Below are positions 10,268 to 18,407 of a stretch of DNA of 25,812 bases, piece after piece. The position numbers and the translations under genes were made by a program. The notes beneath the pieces are model-generated. The model saw only the letters and a list, made by a program, of their open reading frames with translations. It did no database searches and was not told the origin of the DNA. The stretch is from Lingula anatina. Taxonomy: Eukaryota > Brachiopoda > Lingulata > Lingulida > Lingulidae. Positions within the stretch are counted from its first letter, which is position 1; every line of letters begins with the position of its first letter. Where the stretch lies: positions 32,550-58,361 of the forward strand of contig NW_019773639.1 of assembly GCF_001039355.2 (NCBI RefSeq), given 5' to 3'.

Positions 10268-10880
10268 ATGTTTTCAAAAGCCAATGTATCCTCCATTTTA
10301 CATACTACAAGATCACAGTCATAGGCTGTATTCCCAGAGCTTTTAGATCGATCTATCCCCGCGGGGAGTCTCACTAGATAACTGTCAGATAATCCGGCTT
10401 AAATGTCCGTCCCGCCTACTACAAGCTGTAAGGGGGTAATTAACTTTCGTGTCCGCCCGGCTGACAGCTATTTAGCTTGAACCCCCAGGGAGTTAGGTCG
10501 ATCTAAAGTAGATCGATCTAATCTCTGGAAATGGGGTCATAAACTCAAAATAAAATAAGATTTATGAAGTTTTGTGGAGGGGGAGTCAAATTTTCATGGG
10601 GGAGTCAGATTTTCATTATGTGCACATTTTTAATTTTCTTATTTTTTCATGAAAATTTTCACCTGCAAACTACAAAAAAGTGCCAATGTATCCTCCATTA
10701 TGCATACTACAAGATCTTAGTCATTTACTCAAATAAAATGAGATTAATGAATTTATTTATTTATTTATTTTTTTTTTTTGGGGGGGGGGAGTCAAAATTT
10801 CATAGGGGGGGTCACATATTCATTATGAAAATCTGACTGGGGAGTCACATTTTCATAATGAAAATCTGACTGGGGAGTCA
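10268..10880. repeat. Degenerate tandem duplication around gccaatgtatcctccatt
   Basis: Unit 1 (about 10270-10625) and unit 2 (about 10676-10845) share, in order: gccaatgtatcctccat, catactacaagatc, actcaaa(a)taaaat, and a G-rich block with gggggagtcaaattttcat. Unit 1 is interrupted by the MITE at 10324-10536. The 3' part contains further short repeats of ggggagtca(c/g)attttcat. A TTTA tract and a G run at about 10748-10790 belong to unit 2. No coding potential is evident. Confidence 0.7.
10324..10536. mobile_element. 213-bp MITE with imperfect TIRs and TCATA target duplication
   Basis: The ends pair imperfectly: left ttcccagagcttttagatcgatcta (from 10331), right tagatcgatctaatctctggaa (to 10530). 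TCATA flanks the element at 10319-10323 and 10537-10541. The related tandem unit at about 10720 reads agtcatttactcaaa with nothing inserted, which serves as an empty site. There is no internal coding frame. The superfamily is not assigned. Confidence 0.65.
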
Positions 10881-10916
10881 CATTTTAGGGGAGTCAGATT
10901 TTCATGGTACACCTGT

Positions 10917-11195
10917 ACCGGGAGAAACTTTCTCTTTTTAAAATAATTTTTGTACGGTATATCCCTCAGGGCATCATCTTAAATACATGGCATTTTTTTC
11001 CTAGATAAAAATTTTCTTAGTAGAGAAAGAATGAAAAATAAAAGCCAAAGACACATGTGGATACCTAGTAAAAAAATCAATATGCGGCCGTGGTAAAGAG
11101 AAGATAAGAATAGTACCGGAAGACACCTTCCTTTTTAAAATAATTTTTGTACGGTGCACCTTAGGGTAGCATTTGGAATACACATGGCCACAATT
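10917..11195. repeat. Direct repeat pair around tttttaaaataatttttgtacggt
   Basis: The segment at about 10917-10990 and the segment at about 11113-11190 share the core taaaataatttttgtacggt and flanking similarity (accgggagaaac / accggaagacac; cctcagggcatc / ccttagggtagc; aaatacatggc / aatacacatggc). The spacing is about 196 bases. Possibly a pair of partial transposon copies. Confidence 0.65.
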
Positions 11196-11284
11196 GACAT
11201 ATTCACAATTTTAATTGTCTGTTTTCATACCAGTCCCTCGTTATGTTTAATTTTATCACACATTTTAGTCTAAAAACTCTGAGT

Positions 11285-11670
11285 CTAAAGATTGATTAAG
11301 ATCCAGGGTAAAATACCTGAGTTTGAGGACTTATTCATCGTTATTGGCAGTCCAGCATTAAAGGACGCTCGAACAGCTAGCGTCATTAGGGCTTCTATTT
11401 TATTTGTGCAGCATCCATTCACAACACTGGTCTTTTGTCTACATGAAAAGACGCAATGTTCCGTGAAAACACATCGGTTTGAATAAACATCATGGCGTTG
11501 GGATGGACCGACAACCTTTAACTCAATTCCTTTCTTCATTATGATGAGACCCAATAGAGGATTCCCATCGCAGGAAACTGATTCTTGTTTGCTGAAATCA
11601 TAAGGGCTAAAACATTCATATTTCAATTCAATTTTTATGGTTTCATATTGATATAATATTAAAAAAAATT
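11285..11670 (-). other. Unrecognised open segment, readable on both strands
   Basis: On the minus strand a frame without ATG at its 5' end stays open from about 11668 to the stop at 11285. It reads SVSCDGNPLLGLIIMKKG, then GIELKVVGPSQRHDVY, and contains several cysteines. The plus strand is also open from 11292 to 11486 (EFEDLFIVIGSPALKDARTA). I recognise neither. This could be an exon or a piece of a decayed transposase. It stands out in an otherwise stop-rich interval but has no supporting splice evidence. Confidence 0.2.
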
Positions 11671-11671
11671 C

Positions 11672-11930
11672 TGAATGACCGATCGGGAACTAAAGTCTTT
11701 GATTCCTCTGTTATATAGGCCGCCGATATTTATCATAAAAGAACACTGCGTATTCTACTCTCCACTGGTACTCTCCCACATACTTTGTTCATCATCTGGC
11801 GTCACGTTTCAGTGGAGAGTAGAATACGCAGTGTTCTTTTATGATAAATATCGATTGTAGTGTAAGTGTCGGAGATGGCGGCCTATATAACAGAGGAATC
11901 AAAGACTTTAGTTCCCGATCGGTCATTCAT
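11672..11930. repeat. Large foldback (imperfect palindrome), about 100-bp arms
   Basis: The outer stem is gaatgaccgatcgggaacta onwards (11672-11725), pairing with its complement at 11876-11929. The inner stem is gatatttatcataaaagaac (about 11725-11767), pairing with 11812-11855. The loop is about 45 bases and the right arm carries an unpaired block of about 20 bases near 11856-11876. Part of the left arm and loop recurs in direct orientation at 12833-12925, so the building block is a dispersed repeat. It could be an inverted transposon pair, or a product of template switching. Confidence 0.85.
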
Positions 11931-11936
11931 GAAGAA

Positions 11937-12055
11937 AGTGGCAAATTTGGAAAGGGTGATTAATGTAATTTCAAAGTGGCAGTTTTTTTTTCTTTTTGAG
12001 CTTGGCACTGAGCTTGACCGCCCCTGACCCCCCCCCCCTTTCCAAATTTGCCACT
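11937..12055. mobile_element. 119-bp MITE-like sequence with 20-bp inverted ends
   Basis: It begins agtggcaaatttggaaaggg and ends with the exact reverse complement ccctttccaaatttgccact. The interior contains a T run and a C run. No certain target duplication is visible, and it abuts the foldback at 11672-11930. It may be a tiny non-autonomous element or a simple hairpin. Confidence 0.5.
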
Positions 12056-12152
12056 GTAATGCGTAGGGAAAAACCTGGTGGTGCTTAGGAGAACATGATG
12101 GGACCGTCCATGATACAAAGACGTTTGTAGATTCATAGATATAATTCTTTGA

Positions 12153-12154
<2 letters not shown>

Positions 12155-12205
<51 letters not shown>
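12155..12205. repeat. (TA)n microsatellite at the 3' end of a Penelope-like fragment
   Basis: About 25 TA units directly follow (minus-strand sense) the 3' UTR of the retroelement fragment at 12206-12561. This position is common for a microsatellite at a retroelement tail. Confidence 0.9.
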
Positions 12206-12208
<3 letters not shown>

Positions 12209-12561
12209 AAAAGAAAAAAAAACAGCAGCTATTTTGCCCCGACCGGTTTCATTCTTTCTTCAGGGGGTTTTGTTTATTTGTTACTAGGTGATGTCATAAA
12301 GGCTAAAATGTGACGTCTGTAACAATGGCTGTTTAATTGTTGCTTTTACCAATGCTTTTATCTATTCAATGTAGGTTTATACTTATTAATGAATAAATTT
12401 TCTTTCATTTCCCTTTCTGTTTGGGTTGTTTCCCTAGTGAATTTATAAAATGGGAATACCGTAAAGTCCTTGTTTTTGTTCATAGAGCATTCCCTAATGT
12501 GCCCACTCACAGACGTGCACTGATATTTAGGTTGTCTTATTTGTTGTCTGTGAACGGTCAC
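12206..12561 (-). mobile_element. 5'-truncated Penelope-like retroelement fragment (GIY-YIG end)
   Basis: The minus-strand frame 12561-12358 ends in residues that resemble the C-terminus of the GIY-YIG endonuclease domain of Penelope-like elements: SGHIRECSMNKN, then FTVFPFYKFTRETTQ, then LFINKYKPTLNR before the stop. The 3' UTR follows, containing cctgaagaaagaatgaaaccggtcgggg and ending at a TA microsatellite. Reverse transcriptase and the catalytic GIY-YIG residues are absent, so the copy is 5'-truncated and dead. At its 5' end the sequence folds back on itself (12523-12606). Family assignment rests on the peptide pattern and tail layout from memory. A BLASTX against Repbase-type PLE proteins would settle it. 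Confidence 0.55.
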
Positions 12562-12606
12562 GGTTCACAGTCCGTTCACAGACAACAAATAAGACAACCT
12601 AAATAT
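12523..12606. repeat. Perfect 35-bp snap-back at the 5' end of the Penelope-like fragment
   Basis: Arms 12523-12557 and 12572-12606 are exact reverse complements (35 of 35) around a 14-base loop. The left arm is part of the coding frame of the Penelope-like fragment, so the right arm is an inverted copy of retroelement coding sequence. Confidence 0.9.
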
Positions 12607-12832
12607 ATATCTGGTGTCACGGGCATATATACATAAATTTTTACAATTCGTTTTTTGTGTGAAGGCAAGGCATAAAGTCAGTTTAGCTAGGGCCACTGTA
12701 ACTGCCTAGTGAACAAGTTATATTTTGACAAACCCAAGAACAATAAGAAATATTTATCTGCCACCCGCCGTCCCAATGAAAGAAATATTGCTCTTCTATG
12801 AACACGACCATCTTCACCCCTTGCACGAAAGT

Positions 12833-12925
12833 CGATATTTATCATAAAAGAACTCAATACGTATTCTACTCCCCACTGGAACTCTCCCACATACTTTGTT
12901 CATCATCTGGTGTCATGTTCCAGTA
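12833..12925. repeat. Direct copy of the foldback unit
   Basis: This matches 11724-11815 in the same orientation (cgatatttatcataaaagaac; actctcccacatactttgtt; catcatctgg(c/t)gtca), without the inverted arm. It lies upstream of the decayed LINE. Confidence 0.7.
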
Positions 12926-13045
12926 GGACCCCGTGAATAATGTAATTCGTCATTCATGGCGCCAGGGATAAAGGACCTTGTTTTTTTCAAAAGCCGAGCA
13001 GCGCCCGATAAGGACAAATAATTTTCTAATCTTCACCTGAACTCT

Positions 13046-13860
13046 ATGTCGCGTAAAACTCAGCGTCTCGCACTACATGAAAATAACAAAAGAAATTCAG
13101 TTGTTGAACCTGTAGCCATGGATGCGAGTGGGAACGGTGGGGAGAGGAGTCTTTCCAGTACGGTGTTGGCTATAGCTAGGTACTATTCCCAGACCCTATC
13201 GTGGGCAAACTTGGAAAAAAGGCTGACGAAAAAACTAGAGGGTGCTATTGAGGGGGTGCGGAACGACTTGAATCAGCACATGAAAAAAATTTAATTTCAT
13301 CGATGTTGATACCAAAATGAACGAAATAAAAAAATCTTCATGCAACAAAGTACTCACACGAAAATCCAGAGGATAAGAGGAGTTTTTTTTATCAAAAACT
13401 TACCCGGGGGAACCAGGGGAATCAAAGACCCACAGGTGTGAATTCCCTTCTACAGTACGGTTTGAATATCAAACACGCCCGCCTTGAAAAAGCCGAACGA
13501 AAAATTACAAGAAAAAAGGCCCAGGCAAAGTTGTTGTCACGGTCTCTAGTCTTGAGCAGAAAAATGAAATTTTGAAAAACAAACGGAAACTAAAGAGAGT
13601 AAGGATTATCATAGAGTGTATATTGAGGAAGAAATTAGCGAGGGTGGACAGAAAATGAATTAAAAATGATTTTAAAGCAAAAACAGAAAGGAATAACTTT
13701 TGCTTGGGTGTCTGTTACCTTCCCCCAAAGAACTCGACCCACAAAATTGACCCTGAAAACAATTTACCCAGCTTGCAACAGATATACATATGGTCACCAA
13801 AACTTGGGAAGTATAATAATTTGTGGTGACTTCAATGTGCGCTGCTGACCAGATCAAGAT
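13046..13860 (+). pseudogene. Decayed non-LTR (LINE-like) retrotransposon, ORF1 and endonuclease pieces
   Basis: An 82-codon frame at 13046-13294 has a true ATG, an N-terminal Ser/Gly region and a helical stretch (LEKRLTKKLEGAIEGVRNDL) of the kind seen at the start of LINE ORF1 proteins. After a frameshift, IDVDTKMNEIKKS continues the helix. Near 13560-13660, EQKNEILKNKRKLKRVRIII resembles the end of the ORF1 RNA-binding region (DR..IL.N.RKLKG type). At about 13800-13850, LGSIIICGDFNVRC resembles the GDFN motif of the endonuclease-exonuclease-phosphatase domain of ORF2. Frames are broken by stops and shifts, and reverse transcriptase is not seen. The LINE clade is not assignable. Confidence 0.5.
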
Positions 13861-14117
13861 AATAGGGGCCCTCTGATGACAAGGGCCTCTTAAATAGCGG
13901 GCCTAAGCAAAATAAAAGAAAGAACCGGCACAATAATTTTGTAACAGGCTGTCGAACCCCACAGGTGGCAGCGTAATAACCTAACATTAAGTGCACGCAT
14001 TGAGAAAGGTAACTAAAGCAGACACAGTGGCTCTCCATTTAAACACATTTAATTTATTTACAGCTGTCTGGTCACCGACTGACACCGGGGTCATTGAGGT
14101 TGGTCATAGTGAAAAAC

Positions 14118-14126
14118 GATAAAAAG
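14118..14126 (+). promoter_or_regulatory. TATA-like box upstream of the GH32 exon
   Basis: gataaaaag followed by a GC-rich ggcggtcggg lies about 150 bases upstream of the first ATG of the GH32 exon. With a start about 30 bases downstream, the 5' UTR would be about 125 bases. Motif only; no transcript evidence. Confidence 0.35.
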
Positions 14127-14272
14127 GGCGGTCGGGCGTATAACAATCGCAACACAATTATTTGTTTTCTCTTTATCTTTTGGGTCTTTTTCTCGGACAG
14201 CTGCTTCTACGACATGCGGACTCCTCTAGTTCTATAGCGGACAAGGAGGGATGTTGTGGAATTAGTTTAAAA

Positions 14273-14486
14273 ATGATGGGATCTCTGACTTTGCTTTTGA
14301 TATTCATCATACTGCAGCCGGCGAGCATCTACAGCCGACGTCCACGGCCGCCTAAACCGGAATTATATCATGAAAGATGGCGTCCCCAGTATCATTTCAC
14401 CACTCCCGAACACTTCATGAACGACCCATGTGGACTGATGGCGTACGATGGGATTTATCACTTGTTCTATGGATATGACCCGGTTG
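14273..14486 (+). CDS. Secreted glycoside hydrolase family 32 enzyme, first coding exon (partial)
   Basis: This exon encodes the start of a beta-fructofuranosidase/fructanase-type GH32 enzyme, which hydrolyses the fructosyl bond of sucrose or fructans. From the tandem ATGs at 14273 and 14276 a hydrophobic leader (MGSLTLLLIFIILQPASIYS) looks like a signal peptide, followed by a Pro/Arg-rich linker. Then come RPQYHFTTPEHFMNDPCGL and YHLFYGYDP. These match the GH32 N-terminal blade, (W)MNDPNG then YHLFYQYNP. The Asp of MNDP is the expected nucleophile and is present; the Asn of NDPNG is Cys here. The exon ends at donor G|GTATGT (14487), phase 1. The frame is open further 5' to 14162 but that has no ATG. 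No later GH32 exon (RDP or EC motifs) was found in the window; it could lie beyond it, in the gap, or be lost. GH32 genes in animals are few and usually ascribed to transfer from bacteria. Confidence 0.8.
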
Positions 14487-14949
14487 GTATGTGACTTTTA
14501 AGTATTTTTAAGGTACTTTTGAAATTGGCGAATTTCCATGTTATCAAATTTCAATTTTAATTTAAAAAAGCAAGATCATCTGCAGAGGGATATGTCTGTA
14601 TTGACCATACATGTATATGACAGTTATCCCCCCTCCCCCCCCCCAAAAAAAAAAACAACGTTTTCATAATTTCTTGGATTAACCCGCTCTCGAGATATTT
14701 AAACGACAAAAGTGGACGTAACATAGACAATCGAGATATTAAGGGACAATAACTATTCGTATGAGAACTATATTTCACAATAAAAACACTGTAAGCAACT
14801 CATAGAAATATAACATTAAGAGATTATAACAAAAAAAATTAAGAAAAAAAAACAGGGACTAACTTTGAATGTAAAAATGGATTCATTAACCATTGGGAAG
14901 TATGGGGAAATTTTCCTTTACCCCAGGAAAATTAATTTTTTGTCCAAAA

Positions 14950-15101
14950 NNNNNNNNNNNNNNNNNNNNNNNNNNNNNNNNNNNNNNNNNNNNNNNNNNN
15001 NNNNNNNNNNNNNNNNNNNNNNNNNNNNNNNNNNNNNNNNNNNNNNNNNNNNNNNNNNNNNNNNNNNNNNNNNNNNNNNNNNNNNNNNNNNNNNNNNNNN
15101 N
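14950..15101. other. Assembly gap (152 N)
   Basis: A run of N lies within the interval after the GH32 exon. The true length may differ. The flanks (14487-14949 and 15102-15380) contain only AT-rich sequence with a C run and an A run at about 14630-14655. I see no exon there. Confidence 1.
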
Positions 15102-15380
15102 CATAAAAATCGTAATGAATTGACACTGCCGGTACATGAGGTGATATCGCCACAGCTTGCATATATACATGTACAAAATTGTGAAGACGTAGGCCTGCGC
15201 ACCTGTCCACACTCTTGAAAGCTGTGTACGAGTCTACTGGCTATTTTGATTTTACATATATAAAAAATAACGAGTCTCTTTCGCATATCTTTATTATCGG
15301 AAGCATTTAAAAGAACTCCGAAGCTTTAGTTCGTCATCACTATTGAAAGTACAGCCAAGGCTCGAACGCTTAGGTGAAGT

Positions 15381-15582
15381 CTAGTTGTAAAGCGCATCGT
15401 ATCTAAACTGAGAAAGAAAATATTTAATTGCTTGATTCTCCGTCCAAATAGCTGTTTCTTGCCTACAGTTTACGCATTTCTGTGCTTCAGCCACCTTTTT
15501 AGTTTGACAGAAATCAATGCACGCTTCATGCGACCTTTTTATATGCGCACCTTGTACAGCATCTACACCTAGCATAGCCATG
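15381..15582 (-). CDS. Possible exon of an unrecognised minus-strand gene (Cys-rich)
   Basis: A strong acceptor (tcctctgctgtttccag, minus strand) precedes C-ATG at 15581, and the frame runs 66 codons to a stop at 15381. It contains HIKRSHEACIDFCQTKK and AEAQKCVNCRQETAIW, with two Cys pairs (CIDFC and CVNC) that could bind a metal. No family is recognised. If joined to the coiled-coil exon at 15883-16012 the phases disagree (phase 1 donor) and the result stops after RAWLC. So either the ATG here starts a separate small protein or the coiled-coil protein ends here. Weakly supported. Confidence 0.3.
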
Positions 15583-15882
15583 CTGGAAACAGCAGAGGAC
15601 CACTATGACCCCTGTGGCGCGCGGTTCCTGTCATGCGCACTTCGTATTTCCGCAAAATATGAAAAAGGTTAATTAAAAGATTAGGCGGTTTTTCTTTCAT
15701 GTACGTCCGCCATTTTTAGGTCACCGGCTTTGTAAAGCCTGGCTTAATTCGTTGAGAAAGTAAATCAGACGACAGATGGGAGTGGAGAGAGCCGGTAGCA
15801 AAATCCGCAAGTGGCGTCGAGACTACGGGATAGGATAGGATAGGAAGCAGCGCTGGGTCGGTCTTGCTCTATATCGCCATAC

Positions 15883-16012
15883 CTCTTAGGGGTGACTGTG
15901 TAGTCTCAGTAATCCGAGAAACCACTAATTCCAGTTCTTCGACTGTTGCCTCGAGTTTCTGGATTCGGTGTTCAAATAAAGAACTCTCGTTGGCCATCTC
16001 TCTTTTGACGGA
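15883..16012 (-). CDS. Coiled-coil exon of an unrecognised minus-strand gene
   Basis: On the minus strand, acceptor ttttaattttattgcag is followed by a 130-nt exon, in phase 0, ending at donor AGAG|GTATGG (phase 1). It encodes SVKREMANESSLFEHRIQKL and then EATVEELELVVSRITET. The heptad-like spacing of Leu/Ile/Val (IQKLEATVEELELVV) predicts a coiled coil. Its phase-0 start matches the phase-0 end of the duplicated 54-nt exons at 17960-18013 and 19556-19609, so they may belong to one gene, giving KEIR-SVKREM at the junction. The function is unknown. Neighbouring short direct repeats (ggatag, 15830-15845) are unrelated. Confidence 0.5.
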
Positions 16013-16533
16013 CTGCAATAAAATTAAAATGCCTGCGAGTTATGTCTTTTAGTGAAGAAGATAGTAACTTGGGGACTATTTGTTTCTACTTATCAATCCA
16101 AACCTCTCCTTGTCAAGTCGTTAAGTGGCCTTGTTTTTAAATACTTTTAACTATTTCGTACAGACTCGACATTTAATAAAATATTTTAGATATAAAGGTA
16201 TGCCTAGGTAAAAATACATTAATTTTTGTGGAACGTGTAACTCGTGAAAGATGCGAATAGAGAAATAAGTAGTCAAGTTGTGAGTAACAATTAAATGACT
16301 GCCTTGTCTGAAGCACGAAATGTGTGGTGATTTCTTTGGGTAGTACTCTTTAGGCTGGTCCAAGTAATACACTGGACGAGAATGGTTCAATCAAAAACGT
16401 CTCGATATTTCGGCAACGCCTGCACAGTAAATACTGGAATTTTGCATACTGTAGCAGCTGTTATGACACGTAAACTGAATGAAGCAGTACGTGTGTTACA
16501 CCACTTTTGCTCTGTGCTAAAATGGCGCAAAAC

Positions 16534-17320
16534 TGGACTGGTTTAAGCAGGTTATTATACCAGGCGACCTCTGAGGAAAACTGTAAATCTGCGTCTATAC
16601 TTCTGCTATGAGTTGGGAACCATCAACCTCTTTGGGCACATCATTGAGATCATGTGGTTTTAACTTATGAGGTCAAATTCAGTCTGTACTGCTAAAATTA
16701 GACCTCACAAATATCCCGAAGAGGCCTATGACCAAATGTGTTTCGATCCCAGAGCGACTGGGGGGGGGGGCATATTTCGTGCGGAATTAACGTTGGTGAC
16801 AAAACCTAGTTGGTAGTCATCACCAGAAAACTGAATTAGATCAAATACAGGAATATCCAGGAAACCAGCTGCCTACCATTTGCTAGTGAGCACCTCAAGA
16901 ATAATTTCATTTAACAGAGCACTTGCAATTGAGGGTAACTTGTAGAACCAAGGTCTGAGCAGCTACCGCGGCCACCAAAGTCGCCAGATCTGAAGCCTTT
17001 AGACAATACTTGTCGTACCAACAGCCTACTGGTCCTAGAACAACTATGAATCTAATTGAACAAACTACTACCGATGTCTGGAATTATATTACGCTGCATC
17101 AAACCTCAAGAAACCCGTCAGAAGGCATAGCCTGCCGTTTGAGAAACCTGGTAAGCAGCCAGATGACGCACCTCTGACCGCAGCTGTAACTAGACACCGA
17201 TATCAGCGTTCTCTGTTGGGTGCATAACTAGTTACACTGGTGATAATTTGGAAATTTTGGAAAAACGCTTTTAATGGTCGTTGTATGGCTTAAATTTATT
17301 TAGGTGAACTCATTTAAGGG
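16534..17320 (+). mobile_element. Tc1/mariner-like transposase remnant (decayed)
   Basis: This block is present in copy C but absent from copy D. Near 16960-17005 the plus strand reads LPRPPKSPDLKPLD, resembling the conserved WPPxSPDLNPIE/LD motif before the third catalytic acidic residue of Tc1/mariner transposases. GGIFRAELTLVTKPSW-like sequence upstream (about 16755-16815) and RLRNLVSSQ downstream (about 17135-17160) fit the same order. Every frame is broken. I could not define terminal repeats or a TA duplication, so a deletion in copy D is an alternative to insertion in copy C. Confidence 0.4.
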
Positions 17321-17959
17321 ACTGATGTTAGAATTACATTGAATTTATTGCTAAAAGGTAATAAAACAACACAAATTCTTGTTTTCGTTTATATATTGGA
17401 AAAACAAATTCTACATTAAATGTCAAGTCTGTATATACATGTACCATAGGGGTTATGAGGATATAGAAAACACATCGTTTGATAATTGATACTTAAACTC
17501 TATGGTAATATACAGGATGACCCTCATGCTATTGAAATTAAAGTGTATTTCCTTGTCAATGATAAATATGCGGGCGTGATTAAATAAACAAAAACATCAA
17601 GAAGACAGCTGTTAATGTTGATTAAATTTCCGTTCCTTAAAGATGGATATGTACCGTATGCTATGGAATTGTATACACTTCCCAAGTCTCTACTGTTTCA
17701 CATGCACTGAGATGTCTTATCAAATTAAGGACATTTTTCCTATCTCGTATCATTGTTTCCCTAGTTTCCCATTACAACCCTTGTTTTTGTACGTGTATCA
17801 GTACTCTGAGTTAGTCTTATTATATACATAAAGTACACTAATAACTAGACGATCACATATTTTCAAAATTTACACAGTTAACCGATATAAAATAAAACAA
17901 ATATAAAGAAAAAAATCAAATTGGACGACGCCATATCTTGACATGGAGTAAACTCTTAC

Positions 17960-18013
17960 CCGAATTTCCTTTTCTTGTTCCAAAATATCATCATCTCCAG
18001 TTGTAGTTCTACC
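17960..18013 (-). CDS. 54-nt phase 0-0 exon, copy C
   Basis: The minus-strand exon lies between acceptor ttcaaagtcag and donor CGG|GTAAGAG and encodes GRTTTGDDDILEQEKEIR. The homologous exon in copy D has the same length, phase and donor, with three amino-acid changes. Such a symmetric exon can be included or skipped without a frame change. It may join in frame to the coiled-coil exon at 16012. The product is unknown. Confidence 0.45.
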
Positions 18014-18269
18014 CTGACTTTGAACAAAATATAAAATAATCATGGAGCAAACGAAATCCCCAATCACGTGCATCTTTCGTGTCTTCTTCAACTACGTTGC
18101 CTAAAACCCTGTTGTAACTAATACCCCGTTCACACTACAATCTGAAATATCCGAATTTTTTAAATTTGAATAACGGGTGCAAAATTCGATTCTCTTGTCT
18201 GGCCACACACAGTACGGCGACACCGAATCGCCCACTGAAACTCCAGGTGCGGGTCCCGGATTGAATAAT

Positions 18270-18281
18270 TGCGCATGCGCA

Positions 18282-18332
<51 letters not shown>

Positions 18333-18404
18333 GGCAATCGTTGCTCTTGTCCCTTTTTTTTCGTGCCTTTGTGTTTGGGACATCAAATTCAACCAAAAGG
18401 CTGA
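18270..18404 (+). promoter_or_regulatory. NRF1-type palindrome, TA repeat and ATGGCGGC
   Basis: A perfect NRF1-like palindrome TGCGCATGCGCA lies at 18270-18281. It is followed by about 23 TA units (18284-18329) and an ATG at 18328 in the context atatATGGCGGCAATC. The frame reads MAAIVALVPFFSCLC and stops near 18466. The block sits in the 290-base junction between duplication copies C and D, with cgttcacactac at its start. It could be a small promoter or a transposon end. Low confidence as a gene start. Confidence 0.3.
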
Positions 18405-18407
18405 AGT

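Larger units (their letters stand above)
16127..18118. repeat. Second segmental tandem duplication, copy C
   Basis: 16127-16533 matches 18408-18880, and about 17320-18118 matches about 18900-19706, in the same orientation. Shared anchors include ccttgtttttaaatactttta, tttcggcaacgcctgca, ttatatattggaaaaacaaatt and caatcacgtgcatctttcg. Copy C contains an extra block of about 790 bases (16534-17320) holding a Tc1-like remnant. Confidence 0.9.

Noticed and set aside
14162-14272. 5' extension of the GH32 frame (FSLYLLGLFLGQLLLRHA) as an alternative signal peptide
   Set aside because: The first codon is TTG and there is no ATG before 14273. The ATG at 14273/14276 already starts a good signal peptide.
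14865-15286. Frames of 76-122 codons across the assembly gap
   Set aside because: They consist mostly of unknown bases; the open length is an artefact of the N run.
18101-18396. Several frames containing Tyr-Ile repeats
   Set aside because: These are translations of the TA microsatellite.
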